DNA from: Symsagittifera roscoffensis
Taxonomy: Eukaryota; Xenacoelomorpha; Acoela; Convolutidae
Assembly (NCBI RefSeq): GCF_963678635.1
Contig: NC_087068.1
Span: forward strand, 2,730,001 to 2,794,000
Direction of reading: 5' to 3'
DNA length: 64,000 nt
Below are positions 20,058-30,466 of this stretch, one piece after another. The notes under the pieces are model-generated. The model saw nothing but the letters and a program-made list of their open reading frames with translations. It had not been told where the DNA came from and searched no databases. The position numbers and the translations under genes are program-made. Every line of letters begins with the position of its first letter. Position 1 is the stretch's first letter.

Positions 20058-22663
20058 AATTATTAATTTTTCTCCAAACCCTTTTTCTAATAACCTCAAA
20101 TCAAAATATAAACCCTTCCCCTCGTACAGGACCACAAGATTTATTAGTAACACATTACGATTGCGAAGAAAATGAACAAAAAACACTACATAAATATGCA
20201 ATCAATCAGGTATCACAATGTGAAACAGAACCACAAGCTATAGAAACCACAGATATAATAGCAACACTCTATTCAAAAGCCCGAGCAACAACAGTTACAG
20301 GTTATAAATTCACAGCAACATTTTCCGAAAAGAAAGTACATTGTTCACAAGTCTCGAACGGAAACAAAAACCGACTTGACCATGAATCATTCTACCAAAG
20401 TAATATAGAACGTCTTTTACATCTCAATCCCGACGATTGTAAAAATGAATTACTTAGACTAAACATCACAAAAAATAAAAACTCCCAAAGAAAATTAGTT
20501 AATTTTCAAGTTTTTTCAGACTCTGTACATCAATCACAACTTGAAAGACACCAAGGACATATAAGACTAGACGAAAAATACCCGTATAACGGCGCACACG
20601 GACGATTAACCTATGACCTACATGATAAACACTGGATACCACACATTGGTATAAATAACCCATCAAACTGCAAAGCAGACACAAAAAATAAAGGATACCA
20701 AGAAATAATGTTTTTCGATTGGAAAATACAACTCGAAAAAATACAACTCACACGAGATTTATCTGATAATACAATGATCTATCAAGGAATCCGACTACCT
20801 TGTAAAAATGATCAAGGATATTGCGACCCTACAACGAGAACACAAGCAACAATTGTTTGGTTCCCCGAAGACACATGTACAACATTTCAAGTAGCAAAAA
20901 TACACGCTCGTATGATAAAATTTCACGAAAAATATTTCATACAATCAATTCCATATGAACAAGTCCATCCATCACGCAAACTAAGTTCCGATTTTCGAAA
21001 CATAGATAATATAGAAAATAAATTGACACGTTTTCAAATATATCAAGAAACAGAACTTGCATGTAAATACAGGAATCCACTTCACAGAACACAATACTCT
21101 GAAATATTAGTTGAATATGAAAAAGGATTCGACATGACCACTGGTAAAGTAAAAATCGACCCATACGCCACAGGTCATCCTCTAAACGAAGGAACATCCT
21201 ATATACCAGTTAATTTTGAAAAAAGCAACGGACAACCTGGTGGACATCTAAAACCTTATGACACCAGAAGCACACGCTTACAAGAATTATCACTAATGAA
21301 TACTACATATTTTGGTAATATCCACTATGATATTCATTTGGATATGAAACTAGACTATACAATTAGCCGCATTTTTCAAGAAATGTCACTCTCTGAATTA
21401 GAAACACTACATCAACTATGCGAATTAGAACGAACACAAATACTACAATCACTTGCACTAGCAGTATTAAAAATACCCTACGCAGGATACTTATTATCAG
21501 GAAATAGATCAAATTTTTTAGACTACGAAGGAAACATCTTATGGTTTTATACTTGTACTAAAAAAGTATCACCACTATACGTTTTTGAAGATAAACGATG
21601 TTATAAAAGAATTCCTATCTTTTATAAGAATAAAGTACATTTCGTGGATACACTTTCACGAAGAACATATTTCTGGGATACCGCAGTCCCATGTGGATCA
21701 GAAAATAGCCACAATGTAGTACAACTAAACCCTGATGAAAACAAATATTATCTTCTCACTCCATATCCCACATTAATGCAATCACTCAAAAAATTTTCAC
21801 CAGAAAGCATTCGCGCTATTGCTCGAAACCCAAATATAGACTTACAATCAATAGGAATCTATTCAAAATCAGATATTCAACATCACATTAGAACACAACA
21901 ATTCCAAGAATTATTAACACAAATGGACACTATACAAAGACAATCAATAGACCAAAACTTACGCAAACTTGCAGAAACCGCAGGATTTGCCGATATCTAC
22001 ACGCAAGACTATAGCGGATATTTTAAAGACATAAAAGATTATATATATCTAAACGGCGAAAAATACCGTCCCCAAGATATATCACCAATTAACATTTTTA
22101 GCTTTGTTACACTCAAAAATGAGATCCTAGATTTTCTAGGATGGCCCTACTACATCTTAGAAAAATTGACTATTTTATACGCAATGTTTAACTTTATTGG
22201 ATTTCTTTTCTCACTCTTAAAAGGAATCTACAATACATGTGCTATACACACACAAGTAAACAGACAAGCAAGCGTAGCACGCATACTCTTTGCAGGATTT
22301 TTTGGAATTTTTTCCACATCTATAAACAAAATTCTTTTAGACGCACAAATAAAAGAATATAACACAAAAATAACAACACGACAAAATACATACGACGAAG
22401 AACATAACAATGTCGACACACAGCCAACGGCACCACAATTACCACCCCTACCAAATAACCATCCACTATCCCTAGCCCCGCGAAATTTTAGAAATTTAGC
22501 AATCACACATAATCCAAATTTTCGACTCACCACATCACAAAGTCCCGTCCAACATATAATGACACATCCATCACAAGATGATAATACTTATGAACAAATT
22601 ATTGAACAGCCCCATACCACCGCTTTTCAATCTCAAAATAATAATTTTTTTAGCCCACGATGA
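20045..22663 (+). CDS. env: Envelope-like membrane glycoprotein
   Basis: An 872-residue protein with an N-terminal hydrophobic signal peptide (about 1-19), a large Cys-bearing ectodomain with potential N-glycosylation sites (for example NIT, NRS, NTT), a membrane region at about 703-733, a second hydrophobic stretch at 746-762, and a tail of roughly 105 residues. The early YDC at 38-40 followed by spaced single Cys recalls the glycoproteins of chuvirus-like negative-strand viruses, which have been captured by LTR elements in other invertebrates; this is recognition of a pattern and needs a profile search. I saw no convincing furin site. The tail has PTAP at 794-797, a known late-domain motif that recruits TSG101, and a YEQI motif near its end. 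It should mediate membrane binding and fusion. It is intact. Its stop is fused to the next start as ATGA. Confidence 0.85.
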   Translation: MYILKLLIFLQTLFLITSNQNINPSPRTGPQDLLVTHYDCEENEQKTLHKYAINQVSQCETEPQAIETTDIIATLYSKARATTVTGYKFTATFSEKKVHCSQVSNGNKNRLDHESFYQSNIERLLHLNPDDCKNELLRLNITKNKNSQRKLVNFQVFSDSVHQSQLERHQGHIRLDEKYPYNGAHGRLTYDLHDKHWIPHIGINNPSNCKADTKNKGYQEIMFFDWKIQLEKIQLTRDLSDNTMIYQGIRLPCKNDQGYCDPTTRTQATIVWFPEDTCTTFQVAKIHARMIKFHEKYFIQSIPYEQVHPSRKLSSDFRNIDNIENKLTRFQIYQETELACKYRNPLHRTQYSEILVEYEKGFDMTTGKVKIDPYATGHPLNEGTSYIPVNFEKSNGQPGGHLKPYDTRSTRLQELSLMNTTYFGNIHYDIHLDMKLDYTISRIFQEMSLSELETLHQLCELERTQILQSLALAVLKIPYAGYLLSGNRSNFLDYEGNILWFYTCTKKVSPLYVFEDKRCYKRIPIFYKNKVHFVDTLSRRTYFWDTAVPCGSENSHNVVQLNPDENKYYLLTPYPTLMQSLKKFSPESIRAIARNPNIDLQSIGIYSKSDIQHHIRTQQFQELLTQMDTIQRQSIDQNLRKLAETAGFADIYTQDYSGYFKDIKDYIYLNGEKYRPQDISPINIFSFVTLKNEILDFLGWPYYILEKLTILYAMFNFIGFLFSLLKGIYNTCAIHTQVNRQASVARILFAGFFGIFSTSINKILLDAQIKEYNTKITTRQNTYDEEHNNVDTQPTAPQLPPLPNNHPLSLAPRNFRNLAITHNPNFRLTTSQSPVQHIMTHPSQDDNTYEQIIEQPHTTAFQSQNNNFFSPR

Positions 22664-24453
22664 GCCGCCAACTTGGATCACTCCATCGATCAAATTCCCA
22701 TCCAACCAACCTTACCTCTTCAATCCCAATAATACCACTTTTTGCTTTTCCGCCACCCGATTTTCCATCTAGCAATGTAACATCAGGCATGAATTCCGAC
22801 ACTAACTCACAAATTTCAGTTTTATACTCCATTTCACAGCTAAATAACCCGAATATTGAAACCCCCGACGAATTTGCCGACTCAGAACCATCTCCATCCA
22901 ATAATTTTCATAACCCTTCTCATTTTTCTCAACCTCCTTTTCAACCCATATTATCAAATAACCCTGACCCAATCACTCCTACACCCTCTTATGCTTCCCA
23001 AGTTACCCCAACCTACTCCTCATACCATTCTGACCAATCATCTCCAGACACCCCCCGAATCTCCCCAGAGCTAGACAATTTTATTACCCTCCAACAACAA
23101 CCCTACCACCTTAACACCCCGACCATAAACCAAATCTCCTCCACTACAAATTCATCCAATCCCCCTACACCCTCTTCAAATTATACCGAATCATTAGCAC
23201 CATCATCCACATCAACTGAATCCTCACTCAACACTAATAGAGCTTATCGCACTTTTAAAAGAAAGTTCCCCAACCATCCTTTCCCAGCAAAACCAGGAAC
23301 AGCCCGTGAATACATCAACCACCCCCAACATACTAACACTAGAGAATTTTTAGCCATCACTTTACCCTCATTTCCACAATACACCTTAAACACCCCTCAT
23401 GACGCTAACGAAACACGCAACTTTGTAGACGAATACGTTTTAATGCCCACTCTCTCTTGGACCTCATACTATCATTTCACTAACCCTCTTTGCTTACCTT
23501 TAACTAACACATCCATTGATATAGACCGAAACAAAGACATGCTATATCGACTAACTACACCACTCACCGCTAGACAATTTACTTACGTTGGATATAAAAA
23601 ATCACTAAAAATACACACTGCACCTAGAGCTAATGAATATACACTAGAATACTACGATCACAACATCATCAGAGCTAACCAAGATCAATTCTTAGACGAC
23701 GATCGCTTCGCTAACCCACAAATCACCGAGAAATTTTTCATCAAGACACCATATGTATTTACACTAAACATCTTCGACCGAAAGTTTGATCACATTATTT
23801 CAGAAGCACTAACAAGCACACAAGCGTACGAAAGTTTTAAAGAACGCTTCCAAATCTTTTCACTAACCTTTCATTTCCTTGCACCACACGAAAGAGATTT
23901 ACACTGCTCACACGATATTATGTTGCGAACTAAACAAACACATACATACAGTTACTATCGTTTCATCCAAAATCACTTTGACCTCCACACACCCTCTAGA
24001 CAACCACACCATCGCTTTCAATTCATCAATTCAAAATACACTTCACCGTATTTCCTAAATTTCACATATTGTATTAAAAATACTAACCTTCATGGTATTC
24101 TTCGTAATTATGACCCCATAACCCAAATGTATATTTTCTGCCCCATCACCAAGACCTTCAACGCAGAAGAATCCCGACCCTTCCTTATCCCGCACGAGTT
24201 TGTACAGCCTATAGAAATCCCCATTTTAGAATTCATCCACAACACTAAATTTAACCACAAGTTATATAACTTAATCCAAAACACACCTTATGAGTTTGCA
24301 GTAGGCACTGAAGAACTAACCACTATTAAGGCACTTCAATTGCTTTGGCCACTACTTCAAACTAAAAATATCATCCGCATCTTAGCTAAACTACTAACAA
24401 CTTCAGAACTAATTCACGATATCTTCCCCCACGGTTTTTTCCCCGACGACTAA
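22660..24453 (+). CDS. 597-residue accessory protein, unknown function
   Basis: It starts at the ATG fused to the envelope stop (ATGA at 22660-22663), so it is probably translated by reinitiation. Residues 1-195 are Ser/Pro/Asn/Thr-rich and likely disordered. A basic RTFKRKF segment follows near residue 200, and then about 390 residues of folded-looking, aromatic- and His-rich sequence with few Cys. There is no signal peptide or membrane segment. The stop TAA is followed three bases later by a consensus 5' splice site (24457). The base composition is richer in C than gag-pol but has the same shortage of G. I recognise no family. Position 3' of env is where complex retroviruses keep regulatory and accessory genes. 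Its length and perfect openness in a recent insertion argue for a functional gene. Confidence 0.8.
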   Translation: MSRQLGSLHRSNSHPTNLTSSIPIIPLFAFPPPDFPSSNVTSGMNSDTNSQISVLYSISQLNNPNIETPDEFADSEPSPSNNFHNPSHFSQPPFQPILSNNPDPITPTPSYASQVTPTYSSYHSDQSSPDTPRISPELDNFITLQQQPYHLNTPTINQISSTTNSSNPPTPSSNYTESLAPSSTSTESSLNTNRAYRTFKRKFPNHPFPAKPGTAREYINHPQHTNTREFLAITLPSFPQYTLNTPHDANETRNFVDEYVLMPTLSWTSYYHFTNPLCLPLTNTSIDIDRNKDMLYRLTTPLTARQFTYVGYKKSLKIHTAPRANEYTLEYYDHNIIRANQDQFLDDDRFANPQITEKFFIKTPYVFTLNIFDRKFDHIISEALTSTQAYESFKERFQIFSLTFHFLAPHERDLHCSHDIMLRTKQTHTYSYYRFIQNHFDLHTPSRQPHHRFQFINSKYTSPYFLNFTYCIKNTNLHGILRNYDPITQMYIFCPITKTFNAEESRPFLIPHEFVQPIEIPILEFIHNTKFNHKLYNLIQNTPYEFAVGTEELTTIKALQLLWPLLQTKNIIRILAKLLTTSELIHDIFPHGFFPDD

Positions 24454-24456
24454 CAG

Positions 24457-24535
24457 GTAAGTATGAACTAAATGAATATTACTAACTAATTAAAATATTG
24501 AAAAACTCACCATTCCTTATTCATGTTTTCTTTAG
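24457..24535 (+). other. Candidate 79-bp spliceosomal intron after the last gene
   Basis: CAG/GTAAGT at the left, TACTAAC at 24480-24486 as a perfect branch-site match, and TTTTCTTTAG at the right end form a textbook short intron. It starts three bases after the stop of the 597-residue frame, so it lies in the 3' untranslated region of that gene. Its presence in the genomic copy means that unspliced RNA was reverse transcribed. Confidence 0.65.
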
Positions 24536-26060
24536 ATTTTTAGCCTTCATCTTCAATCATCTGAAAAATTCACAAAAGAAAAATAAAAAATAGCAAACTT
24601 CTTCAAAACTATTTAAAACCCTATTTAACTTTTGCACCAACAATTAAATAAATATAATACCAATGCAGTAAATTAATTTATAAAATTTTCCCCTAAAAGC
24701 AGTAAATCTACATATGATGAAAATTTGTATCTTAAAATTCCCCCATTACTAGCAGTAAATTTCCAAATTCTATGCAGTAAATTAATAAAATGCAATTGCA
24801 GTACTAACCTTTTGATATTTTCATTCATTCGCACAGAAATTCTATCCACACTCGCACAGCTCGCCCACGAAGAATTGTTTAAAATAATGAATTTCAGTTT
24901 CAAGTTTTCACACTCAACAACTCTAACAAATAATAACAAGTTTCAAACTTTCCTTTAACCCGGTTGGAAAGGAATCATATACTAAACAAAACTAACCAAC
25001 GCAGCTTACTAAATACCACAAATCATAAAATAACAGCATGACTAAGAAAAGGAAACCAACGGTACCCAAACCGGATTAACCCAGTTTAAAACTGGATAAT
25101 TTATTCTTTTGAAGACTATTACAAAGTCTTAGAAAGAAATAATAAAACACAAAAAAGTCAAAAGACAAACCCATACCACAAACAATTTGCTTTTTGGAAA
25201 AAGTACATAACCAACAAAACATAAGTAAAACCACAACAAACCCAACATAAAATGTTGTCACATAACAGGACCCCTCATAAAAACCGCATGAAATCATACT
25301 CCCACACCTGGCCTAACCCACCAGGAAAGGACGTCCTGAGCATGCTCTATAGCCGGCCTAACCCACCGTGCTACATCCACGCTTTGTGACCACACCTTTA
25401 TTTTTAATAAGAGCTACTCAAGGGTGAGTAACTCTTCAAAATAACCGAACTAAAACAAAAAGCTTTTGTGAAAACAACTAACTAAAATCATAATTAAAAA
25501 ATATTAAATTAATAAAAGTTTTATAAAATGTAAAATCACATGATGCAATATATAGATCAGAATACAACACCAAGGACGAACATCAAAAGACAAGACGACC
25601 TCACTACACTCGAGAGAGAATGACCAACTATAATCGATATGCCGCTCACAATCACAACTCAAAGGATTTAGAGTACGACTTGACCTCGCAGAAAAGGACT
25701 TCATTGAACTAGACCAATGACCACCTCGATGTTCAAGTATACGTACAGATCCGAGTAACCAGGCATCCCCTCCACGCACAATCTCCACGCCATTCCCGAG
25801 CTAGATCAAACACAAAAGAAGTTCTCTCCGAAGAACAGAAAAACCTGACATAGCCAACCATTCTGAAACCAGAATTGATGCTGTTGCAGAGACTCAGTCG
25901 TTGTCACAAGAAGAACACAACGTCTTGTGTCCTCAATTCCAGATCCCTGGAACTTCCTTAACAAAAAGGAAACAAAAGAAAAATGATGTTCGCCAAATAC
26001 CAACGTCCATCATCCATCCTTGAACTACAAAAGAACTGTTCTAAAAAACTCTGTAAAACC
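24536..26060 (+). other. Long 3' untranslated region of the element
   Basis: No supported gene in 1.5 kb. GCAGTAAAT occurs four times between 24664 and 24785, with a GCAGTAC variant near 24798. GGCCTAACCCACC occurs twice (about 25310 and 25353), and CCAGTTTAAAACTGG near 25081 can fold as a 7-bp hairpin. Short frames at 24725-24958 and elsewhere have no domain. Such structured 3' regions can hold RNA export elements; this is speculative. Confidence 0.45.
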
Positions 26061-26068
26061 CGGATGGG
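26061..26068 (+). promoter_or_regulatory. Candidate polypurine tract
   Basis: CGGATGGG directly precedes the 3' LTR. It contains a short purine run broken by one T, so it is a weak but correctly placed plus-strand primer site. Confidence 0.4.
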
Positions 26069-26476
26069 TGGAACCTGATCTAAACTATATTTTATGATTG
26101 GATAAATTAAATGTTTTACCAATGTAAAGTATTTAATATTAACCAATCATGATCCATCTAACTAACAACCCACTTATTTGTAAGTGCTGAAGTTACTTGT
26201 AATTTCAGCACCAGAGAGATTTGAATTTAACTTAGAAATTAGTTGGACTCTCCCGAGCACTTCAGCAGCCGCAATAAACCAGTATACCCTAGATCTATTG
26301 AGCCTAGCAGAGACTAGTTAAACAACCTGAGACTAGATAGTATAAGAGTAAGATTAGGATCGGTATTAGACTAAGAAGTTGCACGAATCTATCCGGCCGA
26401 AAATAAGATAGCGTGACGAGCAGACGGTGTACCCTATCCGAAATTACTCTATGAGTTACACACCAGTCCTAACTCA
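26069..26476 (+). repeat. 3' LTR
   Basis: 408 bp, identical by direct comparison to 7569-7976, and including AATAAA at 26273-26278. It is followed by the target duplication CTAC at 26477-26480. Confidence 0.95.
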
Positions 26477-26480
26477 CTAC
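26477..26480. repeat. Right target-site duplication of the LTR element
   Basis: CTAC, matching 7565-7568 on the left side. Confidence 0.8.
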
Positions 26481-27637
26481 TAAAAGCTAATTTTTTGTCA
26501 AATTATAAACATCAATTTAACGAATTCGAAGATTGTTTGGTGAATGCGACGTTCAAATGTTGAACTGAACTGTGCACAATAATTTTAGGGTAAACTTTAG
26601 AAAAAAAAATTGTTACAATCGATTATAAAATGAAACAGAAAAAAAATTTCTGAACGTTTTCACTGTCTGTAAATATTTTTGGAATGAGTTTTCGTGATGT
26701 TTTCGATGAAATTTTGGAAAGCAAAAGAAAAACACGTTATTTGTTTTTACTTATAATCTTTTTTGAAATGAAGACCGTAGAACAGAGCGCGTTAATTTAT
26801 CTTTTTTTTGCCAGACTAGCAGTTTTGAAGTATCTGTTCTTTCCCCAAATGTTGACAATTTCCAAATATTGACGCAGCTGAAAAAAAAGTTTGTTCCAAT
26901 ATTTTTCAGATTGATAAAAATATATTCAGGAAGGCTAGTTGAAAAGTTGACATTTTTCTGGAGGAAGAAAACATTGATGATCTTAATTCACTTAAGCGGT
27001 TAGAACTGATTAAATTAATTTTATCTTTGTTGCAATTATAATTGACTGTTAGTTCTTTATAATTGAAATCTTTGGGCTCCTTCGGAAACAGACTATGAAA
27101 CCTCAACGAATTCGACTTTTAATCATGGATCTCTAATGCTGGACATTTCTATTCAAGCTAATTTCCATTCTTACTCAAAAAATTTTTTGGATTTTCTTAT
27201 TGCACCGCAACTCATCAACCAAAGCAACTTATTCTGAAGTATATTTCAATACCATTTGAAGATTAACTGCTGTATCTAAATTCCAGTGAAAATTGAAAAT
27301 CTTTTAAGATTCCCAGTTTTTAACGGATCATTTTATTTCGAAGAAAGTGAGGTACATATGCCTGGGGTGTTTTTTTTTATTCAGACCATCTTTAGCAAAA
27401 TATATTCAGACCATCTTTAGATGAGTATCGACCCGAAAATCTTTGGATTGCCGAGCGAGGAAGCTTCTACCAGGCTAAAATGCGGTTGACAACTGACATT
27501 GCTGCTCGAATAAAATTTTAATAAGCGGCGGTTATATCGAACAAAAAAACGGTTCCAAATTAAATTGCGGCATCCTATTTGGTCTATCAATGTTTTGTTG
27601 CATGAGAATTTTATCACTTTATACTAAAAAAAAAAAG
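26481..27637. other. AT-rich DNA, no gene seen
   Basis: Only short frames without recognisable domains. TATTCAGACCATCTTTAG is directly duplicated at about 27378-27418. Confidence 0.5.
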
Positions 27638-27765
27638 TGCGGGGGGATGATTTTCAATAAAGACATCAAATTTTTTCTTTCAAATTGAGCACTTATCTAT
27701 AAAATTTAAGAGACAGTCGGAATATTTAGGGCGTCGCCCCGATACTCATCTTGTTTTGTTTTGTT
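27638..27765 (+). repeat. Family 1 dispersed repeat, 3' fragment
   Basis: It ends with the family signature GTCGGAA..(T/A)GGGC..GCCC..GATAC..TTGTTTTG, with the hairpin loop changed. It is diverged and truncated. Confidence 0.5.
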
Positions 27766-28389
27766 CCCACGTTAGAATTGAACAAATTATGTTTCAATTT
27801 TATGAAAGTTTGCCGACCAGAGTCGATGTTTACATAGAAAAGACACGGCATATGAGCCGAATAAAAAGCTAAAGTAACATAAACTCAAACGTTTTGATAA
27901 ATTTTGCGTGAATAAAAGCATTAAAAAAGGAAACTTTGCCCCGCTAGAATTTGCATTTGCAACCAATAAACGTGAGTGGAAAACTAATTTAAGTTTTAAT
28001 AGATAGCTCTGATTTTTATTAGTGTTAGCAATACTGAAGAAAGTATGAGGCGTTTTTAAGAAAACTCGAAAATATGGACAACGTAAAAAAGAAATCTTGA
28101 AATATTTGATTACCTAGAATTATCTTATGTTCACTAGAACTACACTGATAAAGTTGCAGTTGTCTAGAAAAAGGTGATTACTTTCATTCAAAGCTATTTT
28201 TGGACATTTTTTGGGGGCGAAATTATCAAAATTTTTTTCTTCACCGGTGCAATTGAGCTTTTTTCTTGTTCTAAGAAAAACTGAGTTTGTTGTTTTATAA
28301 ATTGCACCGATTGATTTGTTTCTATCTTTTGAGTTGTTTTTTTGTTTGAATCTCAACTTTTAGAAGGTAAAAATCTACTTGGCACTTTT

Positions 28390-28812
28390 TGTTATAGATG
28401 TTTGTAGCAAAAGTAACATAATATTTGTGTTCGGAGTGGTATTTTTTCTTCAGACGAATTTAGCTAGCCTCTATTAACTTTATTGTTGTCTTGAGCTAAA
28501 TTTGAAAAGATATTTCACCTTTGATCATTTTTTGTAAAGTTATGGGGGCTTGAAGATTACCATTTAGGCCAATTTGGGACAGTTAATGCGCGATTATATT
28601 TCGCCTTATTTGCCATGTTTCATTTGTTAGTAGGAGCAAAATCTATCACTTTGTACTTTTTATGGCGTGTTGGGATAGTTTTCACAAAAAATCTTAAGCT
28701 CAGAAAAGTTTGGTATTTTTTACATTTATTTTTTTCATGTTATTACTGCCTCAGAGAACTAAAAAGGCAGTCGGAACATTCAGGGCTTTGCCCTGATCCG
28801 AGCAGTTTTGTT
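28390..28812 (+). repeat. Family 1 dispersed repeat copy
   Basis: Collinear with the copies at 56775-57292 and 49945-50469: a TAACG-like start, CTTCAGACAAATTT, the TTGTTGTCTTGAG phrase, GGGACAATTAACGCGCGAT, the GGCGTG phrase and a 3' end GTCGGAACATTCAGGG followed by the hairpin. The central GCGC palindrome is partly lost. Confidence 0.75.
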
Positions 28813-29800
28813 AAATTTTTCTTTTGATAGGCGAGGAGTGAACAAATTCTTAATCAATTCTCTGACGCGCAATGAACAATTTTTTAATTTGGAGAAAATT
28901 TATCGACCCTCTCAATCGACCCTCCCTGATAGTTAGTTTAATTTCGTCTCTGTAATTTAGAAATGACATCAATTGAAGGACACCCTTTTGATTTGACCAT
29001 CTTTTTTTCTTGTTGGCATACTGCTGCCAATGCTGTCAATTAAAAAACCTTATCGGTTTTTTCTCCAAAAATTTAAAAAAGCAAAGATGTAATTCGTAGA
29101 CAAGTTGAATTTGCAATTTCTCCAGACTGCTTTCAATTTCCTTAAAATAGATTTCCTTTCTAGATGTCGAGTTCATCTTCCTTAAATTAAAATTTCCGAA
29201 GAAACATAAAGTATCAATTTGCGTTTTTCAGTGCTATTCTCAAATTATATCTTTTGTCTACTCAATTGATAAAGCATTTTTTGTCTATAACAAATGAAAT
29301 ATCACTCGAGAATTTTCCGAGAATTAATATTTTTTCATTTTGATGAAATATTTTTAGCTTTTAAGAATAATAATTACAAATACAAAAACATTTTTTATTT
29401 GTTAGAACATACTTTTGTATCGTTAGAAAATTAATTGTGGTTGGAGGGCTGGCTGGAGTAGCGTGTTATTTGTCAAACTTGTTTTTAGAGGGCGTATTAT
29501 GTTATTTTTCTGTCCTCTATGACTTTGTCGTTATTCTAATGTTATCTTTTTTTCGTTTGAAAAAAAATATTCGAACTAATACACGGACCTAGAGCGTCAT
29601 TTGCAACACGTGAAAAACAATTTGGTGAGTCAGATAAGCTCAATCATTTTTTGAAAGTTTTGGAAAATCGAGCGTTTTCTACATAAGTTTTATCATTATC
29701 TTCTTAAAAATTCAGCACAAAAGTAGTACTTAAATTAAGTAGTATTTAGGAAATAATTCACAAAGAAAAGTTTAAACAAAATTTCTTCGTTTTTTTTTTC
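28813..29800. other. AT-rich DNA, no gene seen
   Basis: No open frame with a recognisable feature on either strand. Confidence 0.5.
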
Positions 29801-30004
29801 AATTTTGGCTGCCAAATTCTTCCAAAGGGTGTCTTTCTGAAGACAGCTTTAGCGCCAAAATTAATAATTTTGATGGGGAGCGCGCGCCAAAAAAAAACGG
29901 AACTTTTTTGTCAAAATTTTCCGAAAATGGCTCAAAAACGCTTTTTTTTGGCCTGTTTTTTTGAAAAATTTGCCTCCGGCGCAGACAATTTTTCTCAAAA
30001 TAGG

Positions 30005-30466
30005 CATTACGAGGCCAAACTGTGCATTCTGGGCATTGTAAGCGGATTCCACAACAGGCCCAAATCTGATTTGTCGCGGAATCCACAACATTGCTTTATC
30101 TTCTTTGCTATTTTGGATTCCACAAACAAATACCTAAATACCGGAATCCACTTACATTTGCGGATTCCGCTTACAAATTTTGCGGATTCCACTTACGTTT
30201 GGGGATTCCACTTACATTTTTGTGGAATCCACTTACAGGTGCGGAAATCAGAACAACTAGCTATTTTCGCTTGTTGCGGAATCCGCGGCACAACAAATGT
30301 GCCGACAAAATTTACTTTACAGGTATTTGTACGCAGAATCCAAGGAAGTTTTTTAAGTGGAATCCGCTTACATTTTGGAACATGTTTACAGGTTTGTCCA
30401 TGGAATCCAGGAACAAACAGACACAAAATTGTGCGCCTATCCAGTGCACAGTTTGGCCTCGTAATG
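30005..30466. repeat. Inverted-repeat element with a cluster of GGAATCC/GGATTCC motifs
   Basis: A 22-bp sequence starting CATTACGAGGCC (30005-30026) recurs as an exact reverse complement at 30445-30466, bounding 462 bp. Inside are about a dozen copies of GGATTCC or its complement GGAATCC, most followed by (A/G)C(T/A)TAC, spaced 15-40 bp. A 230-codon plus-strand frame at 29870-30562 crosses it but has no recognisable domain and reads through the repeats, so I do not call it a gene. It may be a MITE or a degenerate minisatellite captured between inverted repeats. Confidence 0.65.

Larger units (their letters stand above)
7569..26476 (+). mobile_element. Complete 18.9-kb env-bearing Ty3/Gypsy-class LTR retroelement
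   Basis: Two identical 408-bp TG..CA LTRs (7569-7976 and 26069-26476) bound 18.1 kb of internal sequence, flanked by the 4-bp duplication CTAC. The gene order is basic protein, gag-pol (protease-RT-RNase H-integrase, the Ty3/Gypsy order), two small membrane proteins, a Ser/Pro-rich frame without ATG, an envelope-like glycoprotein and a 597-codon frame. All frames are open. LTR identity means insertion was recent. At about 19 kb it is far longer than ordinary Gypsy elements (usually 5-10 kb). The plus strand inside is strikingly rich in A and poor in G, unlike the flanks. It behaves like an endogenous retrovirus of an invertebrate, and I cannot match it to a named family. Confidence 0.95.
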
